A stretch of DNA of 25,372 nt from assembly GCA_011763485.2 (NCBI GenBank), contig JAANSK020160003.1, positions 1-25,372 on the forward strand, written 5' to 3'. Position numbers and translations under genes: made by a program. Positions within the stretch are counted from its first letter, which is position 1. Every line of letters begins with the position of its first letter. The notes below the pieces were generated by a model. The model did not search any database, was not told the origin of the DNA, and worked only from the letters and a program-made list of their open reading frames with translations. Origin of the DNA: Isoetes engelmannii (taxonomy: Eukaryota; Streptophyta; Lycopodiopsida; Isoetales; Isoetaceae). Shown here piece by piece: positions 18,824 to 25,372 of the stretch.

Positions 18824-18835
18824 GCTCTGATACCA
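18824..18835 (-). promoter_or_regulatory. Primer-binding site (initiator-Met tRNA type)
   Basis: TGGTATCAGAGC on the minus strand, directly after the end of the 5' LTR. It is the classic plant Ty1/copia primer-binding site, complementary to the 3' end of initiator methionine tRNA. It fixes the element's orientation as minus. Confidence 0.9.
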
Positions 18836-19067
18836 TATTGACAAAAGAAAATACAGTAGCAATTCAGCAGCCATTGATAAGAAGATCAAGTTATACATTT
18901 CAAGGTAGTGCCAGAAATAGCAACCACCATATCTGCTGCCTTGATTAGCTCCTAAATACTAGGAAAACGAAACGTCATCATGCAACGGTCAAAAGGCCAA
19001 CCTAATGCTTGACAAACACTATGGCCATTGTCATATCTTGCCAAACTAATAAACTCAAGTTCCAACA
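18836..19067 (-). repeat. 5' LTR of the PPR-carrying element, 232 bp
   Basis: Minus strand: starts TGTTGGAACTTG (19067) and ends TTTTGTCAATA (18836), next to the primer-binding site. Its counterpart is at 14421-14843. The canonical TG start is present; the 3' end would be CA if the last three bases (ATA) were a spacer, but the target duplication fits better if they belong to the LTR. Confidence 0.9.
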
Positions 19068-19072
19068 TAACG
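19068..19072. repeat. Right target-site duplication of the PPR-carrying element
   Basis: TAACG; pairs with GAACG at 14416-14420, one mismatch. Confidence 0.65.
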
Positions 19073-20080
19073 ATGGTCTTCTCTTTTCTATTTCTCAAGA
19101 CTTGCATCCCGAGAAAATACTTGGGATCACCTAGATTTGTCATATGAAACTTCTGTGCAAGGCAGTGCTTAGTGTGGTCCATGAGAGCATGATGATTAGA
19201 TGTCAAAATTAGATCATCAACATATAATACGACTATGATGATCTTACCCTCTTTTTTTTTCTTTTTTTTGAGGTAGACATTTCAATCTGCATCATTTCAC
19301 TAAAAACCACGATCAGTGAAGAATGTATGAATGGTTCGGTACCACAATCTGGGAGATTGCTTAAGGCCATAAATTGCCTTTGGGAGCTTACAAACTTTAT
19401 GCTCATTATCTGCAGTAGTCTATTCTGGAGGTTGCTTGATGTACACTCACTTCCTCGTCGATTTTGCCATGCAAGAATGCTGCCTTAACATCCATTTGTT
19501 GTAAATCAAGGTCCAATGTTGTTGCTATGGCTAACACGATTCGAACTGAGGTTAGACGCGATAACACGGTTCGAACTAAGGTTAGATGAGCTACAGGAGG
19601 ATAGGTCTCATGATAGTCAATGTCTGCCTTTTGGGAGCAAGCTCGGGCCACTAACCTAGCTTTATAGCGAGATACTGTATTGTTTTCATCAAACTTGAGT
19701 TTGAAGACCCATTTTGTAGAGATAGCTTTCCTACCTGCTGGAAGAGAACAAGGTTCCCCGTCTGGTTTCAATGAGACATGCATATTCTTCATTCATGGCT
19801 GCTTCCCAAAGCGCACTATGGAACTGTTGATGGCTTCATTATATATGGTAGGCTCTTTCGCTGAAGCACAACTATGTAGGGCAAGATAAGCGGAGCTTCT
19901 CGGCTTTCTGCTGCTAAGGTAATCCAATATCTTTTCTGTGGGTTTGCTGGTCCTTGCAGATCTCCTGGGGGCTGTATTGTGCAGATCGGGCTTATGTGGC
20001 ATATCCTCAGAATTGTTACCCCTGTCTGACTCAGATTCGGAGGGTATATCTATCTCATATAATGGTGTACTTGGGTCCAA
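19073..20080 (-). pseudogene. Older copia element: reverse transcriptase
   Basis: The RVT_2-type RT of Ty1/copia. From right to left: a linker with RRSARTSKPTEKI (about 19930-19970), AISTKWVFKLKFDENN (about 19665-19715), SRYKARLVARACSQ, the catalytic-domain block QQMDVKAAFLHG (about 19460-19500), and in another frame the active-site YVDD (19213-19224) with LTSN. NLGDPKYFLGMQV (about 19105-19145) follows, up to the edge of the younger insertion. Stops at 19793 and about 19406 and several frame changes disable it. A 30-bp in-frame tandem duplication (units 19533-19562 and 19563-19592) adds ten residues before the QQMDV block. The usual Gly of VARGxxQ is Ala here. Confidence 0.9.
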
Positions 20081-20172
20081 ATGCTCCTGCTCATCCTCTT
20101 ATTCTGAATTGTCTGTATCATGCTCTAGAACAGTGCTCAAAAGAGGAGACAATGGGTTCCCCTTCCCTTGCC

Positions 20173-20900
20173 CTATGCTATAGTTGGTCTCATCAGAATG
20201 ACACTCCACCTTATCATTTTTCTGAAGGAGGGCACAAAGAGCTTGTAGCCCTTAACTGTGTCACCATAGCCAACAAACATACAACAGATTGCTTTAGTAG
20301 ACAGTTTACCTTTGCGCTCTTCCTTTGACAAGTGTGCATATGTCGTGCGTCCAAAGACCTTAAGCCCTTCAACTGTTGGTTTCAGACCTGTCCAAGCAGC
20401 TTCTGGCACATGCCCATGAACTGCTTTAGTGGGGACTCTATTAATGAGATATACCTTAGTATTTACTACTTCAGTCCAGAACCTATAGTCAATCCCTTTT
20501 GACAAAAGCATGGAGCGTGCGCATTCAAGAACAATATGGTTCTTGCGCTTAACTACACCATTTTGTTGACATTCATGAGCGATAATGGTTTCATGGCGGA
20601 TTCCTTGTTGAGCTAACAACTCATCGAATGCTTCATTGATGAACTTGCCCCCCTGATCCGTTCGTATGACTTTAAGCTTTTTTTCTTTAAAGTTTCTGCC
20701 ATTGCTTTCCAGATTTTGAATTCTGCAAATACATCTGACTTGTGAGTCAATAAACAGACCCAATTCTTTCTTATAAAGTCGTCAACGATGAGGACCTCAC
20801 ACGTCCATGTGAATAAGATCTAATGGTTGACCTGCTCTGTTTACTTTCACTTTTTTACATGCCTAATGAGACAACTTCCCCAAAGCACAATCCTCGCACA
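20173..20900 (-). pseudogene. Older copia element: integrase
   Basis: A DDE-type integrase that would join element DNA to the genome. From right to left: end of the zinc-binding pre-integrase domain (CEDCALGK in one frame, about 20880-20900), LDLIHMDV, the catalytic-core block VIRTDQGGKF (about 20640-20670), and QQNGVVKRKNH (about 20535-20570). The catalytic Glu of the conserved NGVxERKN motif is Lys here (codon at 20548-20550). The core ends with FWTEVVNTKVYLINRVP, and the VFGRTTYAHLSKEERKGK and FVGYGDTVKGYKL blocks follow. The substitution and the frameshifts in the pre-integrase part indicate an inactive enzyme. Confidence 0.9.
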
Positions 20901-21105
20901 GTCCTGAAGGTGCTTTTATCTTGGGCAGGTTGTCAACAAATTGGCCATCCCTCGTTCTCTTCAAGAGACCAACTAAGTTGGTATAGAGGGACAGCCCTTG
21001 TCCCTTTGCCAACAATCACGCTGCTCTTATTTCTGATAATGCACTGCCTATTGCCAAAAGTGACAAATAGATTCGCATCATCGAGCTTTCAAATGGACAA
21101 CAAAT

Positions 21106-21456
21106 TTATCTCTCCAATTCTGGTACGTACAGTGTGCCTTCCTGCCGAACAGTCTGAGTTGGAAGTATTATGGCCGCATTTCCTTTGCCTGGGATATACA
21201 GCTTATCTTTTCCTATTTTCATTTGTCTTTTATATGTGACAGGGATAATGTAATCAAATAGGTCCTTTTGGCTGGTCATATGATCACTGGCCCCAGAATC
21301 AAGATACCATGATCCACTAGGCAATTGAGCTATGAGCCCGCTACCTTCCACATCTGATAGATTGCACCACACTTCCTCCTCCACAAGCCATGTGCTCTTT
21401 ATCTTCTGATGTAGCCTCTGAACCCAGTGCATCATGCACCATGTCATCCAACACAT
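21106..21456 (-). pseudogene. Older copia element: aspartic protease
   Basis: The gag-pol processing protease. The active-site motif WYLDSGASDHMT is intact (about 21270-21305), followed by IPGKGN and a C-terminal …GTLYVPEL block at the typical spacing. It lies in a different frame from the gag piece on its right, so a frameshift separates them. The frame stops at 21106 just before the pre-integrase region. Confidence 0.9.
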
Positions 21457-21512
21457 CTTTAATATGCCAACTACGTATCTTCGTTTATTGCCATGGTCTA
21501 TCTGTCCGTCTG

Positions 21513-22183
21513 CTACAAAAGCTCGGGAACTGAGAGTAGGGAATCACTGCTAGAACTGTCATTAGACTTCAAGGAGTCCTTAGTTTTGGAGGCCTTATGT
21601 CCATGAGCATGTAATCTCTTCTTCCGATTATCATCCTTGCCAGATCTAGGAGGTTTTCTCTTCCTTTTATCTGGTTCAGGGTAATCCTTTTCGATGTGCC
21701 CTAGCTTGTTGCAGTTGAAGCACCTTCGTGTTTCACTGCCTTCTTGTTTTCCGACAAGAGCTTGTCCTTCTTTAACTCCTCCCTTCTTAGGACCCCCTTG
21801 GTTACTCTCTTCCATTAATATTTGCTGGCATGCCCACTCTAATTCAACATGCTCAGCTGAGCCTATAATGTTTTCTACATTATTATAGACAGAAGGCAAT
21901 CCCAATAGCAAAGCTCCTACAAGCAAGTCATTGTCAAGTCCTTTATCCATCTCTTTTAATTGCGGAACTGCTGCCTTTACTTTTGAGAGTGGTGGTGAAG
22001 ATAATGGAATACAAATTGGCCTGTTGTGAGAAATGACTTTTCTTGTAGATGAGGGAAAGCTGATCCCAAGTGAGCCAGCATTGTATCATCAAGATATCTC
22101 ATAATCTTGTTTCTTGCCACCCAGTCAACACTTTGCAGATATCTCATATTCTTGTTTCTTGCCACCCAGTCAACACTTCGCAT
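21513..22183 (-). pseudogene. Older copia element: gag
   Basis: Copia-type capsid and nucleocapsid. A capsid-like block (…LLVGALLLGLPSVYNNVENII…, about 21860-21930) is followed by a zinc knuckle, CFNCNKLGHIEKDY (about 21681-21722), then a basic Lys/Arg-rich tail. The fourth knuckle ligand, normally Cys, is Tyr (codon 21681-21683). The N-terminal part is split off by a stop near 21970-21977 and contains a 45-bp tandem duplication (22094-22138 and 22139-22183) that doubles the SVDWVARNKxMRYL peptide. No gag start or 5' LTR was identified further right. Confidence 0.85.
22094..22183. repeat. Tandem duplication in copia gag, 45 bp unit
   Basis: Two adjacent 45-base units differing at only a few positions, in frame with gag. 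Confidence 0.95.
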
Positions 22184-22995
22184 TGCCTACTTGCTTCAAA
22201 TGAGTTGAAAGAAATAGCTTTCAATTATTCCCAACTAGCATTCTATACTAATACAGCACACAAGGGATTTTGAAAGATAACATCTCCTAGTCCTGGAGTA
22301 AACTCATAACAGAAGAATAAATGCCTCTCAAAATGTCCTTTTAATTTAGCGTACAACTAGGAACACACATAGATATGCTTCTCAAGATATGAAAGAATCA
22401 AACCTCTGGCTTAGTTCATTAACATTTAGAACAACAAATATCATCAATCGGAAGACAACAAATTCAAGCGTTGAGGAGGTAATACATATCGTGCTTTCGC
22501 TTCTGCTGCCTCTAGCCGTCGCCACAACTAGATATTAACATCATCTTCACCTTCCTTTCCATATAGTTGTGATGAATCTCCAACATTTCCCTGTTACAAC
22601 AAGCCTAAACAATTGCAACCACACATCCAAAAGATTCTATAATATTCCATAATATTACACTTTAACTGAATCCACATATTTATTGATCAATCCCACATAC
22701 ACCTCCATGGGTTGCCCTCCTATGGGCAACCCCAAAAAAGAAGCAATGTTTAATTTTGCACTTGAAATTGGTAGATTCATGACCCCTTGTACGTGAGGGC
22801 CTATGATGGCTCAGCAGATTATGTCACACCTGCGGCTCGGACATGGTTCATACACTAATCCCTATGGCATACCATCTACTCCACTATGGTACACCGTTAA
22901 ACACTAACCCGTTCATTCTGTTTAACCTGCCGGACCACTTCCCTTACTAGTTCTTCTCACTTGAGGACTTCAATGGCAATCAAATTGGGGAAGAA
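22184..22995. other. Stretch without a recognised gene
   Basis: No coding similarity. Contains a hairpin at 22709-22732 (GGGTTGCCC, 6-base loop, GGGCAACCC) followed by an A run. It may include the lost 5' end of the older copia element, but nothing here matches the 3' LTR start seen at 13550. Confidence 0.4.
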
Positions 22996-23072
22996 GGAAT
23001 TGAACCTTCTTAACTAAATAAATATGGTTAGATACACCAAACCCACCAAGTCGGGTCTGACCAACTTGGCCA
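22996..23072 (-). repeat. tRNA-derived SINE-like promoter boxes
   Basis: Minus strand: A box TGGCCAAGTTGG (23072-23061) fits the consensus very well, and B box GGTTCAATTCC (23006-22996) is close. The span of 77 bases is too long for a standard tRNA and no cloverleaf is apparent, so a SINE head is the better reading. The layout resembles the pair at 3251-3322. Confidence 0.45.
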
Positions 23073-23549
23073 AAACATATGAATGTTCACCATAATTTGC
23101 AAAAATATGTGAATAGTTTTACACCCACAAATAGCTTCAGATGATCATAGACTTCTAGCCCTATAAACATCATCAAAGCACTTAGATTTTTGCAAGGTGG
23201 ATAAGAATCATCAGAAGCAGTTTGATCTTTCAAGTCCAAACCATAGCATACATTCATATCAACTTCTCAACCATAGTATCCACCAGGTTCAGACCAGTAG
23301 TATGATGCCATATCTTCCCAAGTATTTTCTCCTTCACTTGCATCCTTACTGTATATTTTTAGCTTATGTGCATTACTATGATCTCATGAAGACTCATGAG
23401 TATTCTCCAAACTGCAGGGAAGCAAGTTTCATCACTAGAGTAGGATCTTGGAGATCTTGGAGTGCATGTCCATATAAGAAAGCATGATCACGAATATTAA
23501 TATGATTAACAAGAGGTATATTAGGATTAATCACAATAGGGTATTCTTC
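23073..23549. other. Stretch without a recognised gene
   Basis: A plus-strand frame at 23197-23487 has no recognisable domain and unusual low-complexity His/Ser composition. No feature supported. Confidence 0.4.
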
Positions 23550-24800
23550 TCATGCATGTTCATAATGCGAAGCTACTATGACATTGGTAGCAACCATGGA
23601 ACTTCTCTTATTCCCCCTAATTTTTGACAACTTTGTCTTCGCCCTTTCCCTAGCCTCGGTTTGCTTAGAATTCAGATCTTTTTTCTCTTTTAACAATTGA
23701 AGAGTAGTAAGCCTAGTACTTACATGCACCATGGCTTGAAAGTATGCAGATCTGAACCTTGATTTCCCTCCTCGTACAGTTTATCAACTTTCTTATGGGT
23801 CGAACTAGTTGGCTTAGCAGCAGCCTTCTCCAATACCTCTAGCTCTTTATCCTTCTTTTTAGTAGCCTGCATCGCTGCCTTCCCCTCCAATTTTCGCTTG
23901 CCTAACCTTGGAAACTTTTTTATTGAAGCTATCTTGCTCAATTCTAGCTGTTATCACCTCATGGGAGGTGAAAAACAACCTCCCATGCAGTGCCTCAGGT
24001 AGAGTGTTTATCCTTGGCAATGCACGATGATGTGCATTTAGAATGCTGCCTAGGAGAAGCATCTGGCACAACAACAGCGGGAGGAGAAATGGGAGCTGCA
24101 ACATTAGGGGAAGTGGTGCATAATGGGAGCATCAAATAACATTTTCACAAAAATTACCTTCTTCTATTAAGGGTTCACCACCAACTGCTGAACAAGTGGA
24201 GCAGCCAATTTAAGCAAGATTTGAGCAGCCATTTCATCATTTTCATTATCTTCTTCTCCATCCTCTTCGGAATTAGAAACCACCACATCATTGGCAAGTG
24301 GATCAAAATAGACTGCCCTGTCATTGAAAGGCCATATTCCAATCTTTGCAAACCTGTCAAAATATTAGATTGGGTAAAAGACTCAAGAATGGTTTGAGAG
24401 ACAATTGTAGCCAAATCCTCTTTGAAAGGCTCTTTAAGTCAGTTTTTGTGCATTTATCTTCCTCTCAAGTTCTTGAAAGCAGCCTTGAATGGGGAAAGCG
24501 TCAAATGGTTGTTGCTTGTGTGACGTATGTAAAGGCAAAAGTAGTGTATACAAGCCAATGTCTCTTGCATATTGAATTGTGTTCAATGGTACGTGACAGC
24601 CATGCCCATCATATATCAACAAATGCTACCTATCAGGACTAATACTCCCTGGTATAATCATTGGAAAGTGATCCAGCTGTGCATCTCACAAGGGATTAGT
24701 TATCCAGGCCTTCCTTTGTAAGCCATAACTGCACCTGGCTCACAAGCAGCCATAAAGTCCATATCCCTATGACGACCATACAGATATTGACCAATACGGT
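23550..24800 (-). pseudogene. pogo/jerky-like DDE transposase, broken
   Basis: The C-terminal half of a DDE_1-type transposase (Tc1/mariner-pogo superfamily), read right to left in shifting frames. DFMAACEPGAVMAYKGRPG (about 24705-24765) corresponds to the …GYKGRPGW block. LLIYDGHGCHVPLNTI (about 24580-24628) carries the second catalytic Asp, and LPLHTSHKQQPFDAF (about 24500-24550) carries the third. There are 35 residues between these two Asp, fitting the DDxD spacing of this group. A frame later, KIGIWPFNDRAV (about 24310-24350) matches the conserved GIWP…N block. An acidic stretch and Lys-rich C-terminal pieces continue to about 23550. The N-terminal DNA-binding part and first Asp are missing: similarity stops at about 24800 where unrelated GC-richer DNA begins. 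Confidence 0.75.
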
Positions 24801-24809
24801 CGTCACACG

Positions 24810-25372
24810 GGCAGCATGCACGGCGACACCTTGCTTCATCACCGCCGCTGGAGTGGCACAATCTCAGCCGTCGTCGTGGGTATATATAGCAGAGCCTCTT
24901 TCGAGGCGCACTATTCCGGTTCAACGCCAGTCTTGGACCTCTCTGCGCCTTGACCTGTTTTCTGAGCACCTTCGGGCTTCTGTTCTGTAAACTTGAGCGC
25001 CTTTGGGCCAATGTACTTTTGCTCTCTCTTGTATAATATATTCTTGCCAGATCTTGGCATTCACCTTTGCATTTTTGTACGTAGTTTCCCTGTATTTCGG
25101 ACCCATGTATTTCGGGTAGGTTCGTGACAGTTTGAACCGGGATCCCATTACCTGTTCGGGTCGGCTTGGAGCTCGTTCGTGGATCACCCTGGGGAGTCCA
25201 TACCTGTGACGGATCAGACCAAGTAGGTGTTTCCTTTTGTATTATTCTGCTCCTTAGGCTCGCGGTGGCAATCCTGTTAGGCATGGTTGGGGGGGAACAA
25301 ATTCTTAGTTTCTTGCTCTGATGGATCGCGGTCGCGATCCTCTTTAGCAGTTTTGGTGAAAAATAATAATAA
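24810..25372 (-). other. GC-richer segment with TATA box, LTR- or promoter-like
   Basis: Differs in composition from its surroundings. On the minus strand it has CTCTGCTATATATACCC (about 24879-24895), a good TATA box about 30 bases before the junction with the transposase remnant. It also contains a palindrome (25323-25340) and a related GCGGTGGCAATCCT word near 25261. A long minus-strand frame (24700-25284) crosses from this segment into the transposase piece and is probably fortuitous. This could be part of an LTR or of another element that runs off the window. Confidence 0.35.
25323..25340. other. GC-rich palindrome GGATCGCG-GT-CGCGATCC
   Basis: Eight-base perfect arms around a 2-base centre. 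A partly matching word (GCGGTGGCAATCCT) lies about 65 bases to the left. Confidence 0.7.

Larger units (their letters stand above)
14421..19067 (-). mobile_element. PPR-carrying, non-autonomous Ty1/copia-like LTR element
   Basis: About 4.65 kb, minus-strand orientation. The parts from right to left are: 5' LTR (18836-19067), primer-binding site (18824-18835), a leader with an unrecognised ORF, a gag N-terminal remnant (about 18200-17860), a PPR-encoding region (about 17470-15470), an RNase H remnant with internal duplications (about 15470-15003), polypurine tract (14844-14852), and 3' LTR (14421-14843, itself carrying a MITE). Protease, integrase and RT are absent, so movement would need proteins supplied by another element. 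The two LTRs differ by about eight substitutions and two indels by eye, so the insertion is not very recent. All coding remnants point the same way as the LTRs, as expected if they were copied together. Confidence 0.85.
13440..22185 (-). mobile_element. Older Ty1/copia LTR retrotransposon, decayed and interrupted
   Basis: Order on the minus strand from right to left: gag with a zinc knuckle, protease, integrase, RT, RNase H, polypurine tract, 3' LTR. The integrase-before-RT order defines Ty1/copia (Pseudoviridae). Frameshifts, stops and at least two changed key residues make it defective. A complete younger LTR element (14421-19067) is inserted in its RT/connection region. The 5' LTR and primer-binding site were not found; the right edge is set at the last gag similarity, near 22185. 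Confidence 0.85.

Noticed and set aside
22996-23072. A tRNA gene suggested by good A and B boxes
   Set aside because: The box spacing is too long and no cloverleaf arms can be paired; reported as SINE-like instead.
24700-25284. Minus-strand open frame of 194 codons taken as one gene
   Set aside because: It joins unrelated GC-rich DNA to the transposase remnant, and only the last part has similarity; most likely fortuitous.

Overview
The window looks like nuclear DNA of a vascular land plant, most likely a fern. The evidence is a plant-type FdC1 ferredoxin with a plastid-targeting-like N terminus, pentatricopeptide (PPR) repeats written in the style common in fern PPR families (…GYAGHG…EQMELEGIS…), very low gene density, and layers of decayed plant-type transposable elements. 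Only one gene looks intact and functional: the FdC1-like ferredoxin at 12874-13416 (minus strand). Species assignment is inference.

Layout. 1-5590 is AT-rich and has no convincing gene. It holds a Helitron-like 3' terminus (about 750-779), short tandem duplications, a purine/GA tract, a tRNA-derived SINE-like box pair and a small minisatellite. 5594-5983 is a foldback MITE. 6016-10200 is a decayed minus-strand LINE (LINE A: ORF1, then an AP-endonuclease ORF2 that ends before the reverse-transcriptase core). Its ORF1 is split by a 5'-truncated plus-strand LINE of another family (LINE B, 7706-8916) with a 7-bp target-site duplication. 10210-11300 is a minus-strand LTR-retrotransposon gag remnant, with a TATA-bearing LTR-like region and a second LINE 3'-tail fragment upstream of it.

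The FdC1-like gene is followed on its right by an old minus-strand Ty1/copia element: its 3' LTR starts at 13550 and its pol and gag run out to about 22183. Inside the RT region of that element sits a younger minus-strand LTR element (14421-19067). This has paired LTRs, an initiator-Met-type primer-binding site, a polypurine tract and a near-matching 5-bp target duplication. The younger element keeps only pieces of gag and RNase H. Its protease, integrase and RT are absent and a degenerate PPR gene takes their place, joined in open frame to gag on one side and RNase H on the other. A 169-bp hAT-like MITE in turn sits in its 3' LTR. The right end (23550-24800) is a broken pogo/jerky-like DDE transposase next to a GC-richer, TATA-bearing segment of unknown origin.

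The main result is the PPR-carrying copia element: it looks like a retrotransposon that captured a host RNA-binding gene. The second point of interest is that a copia 3' LTR begins about 134 bp upstream of the ferredoxin start, on the same strand, and so could affect its transcription.
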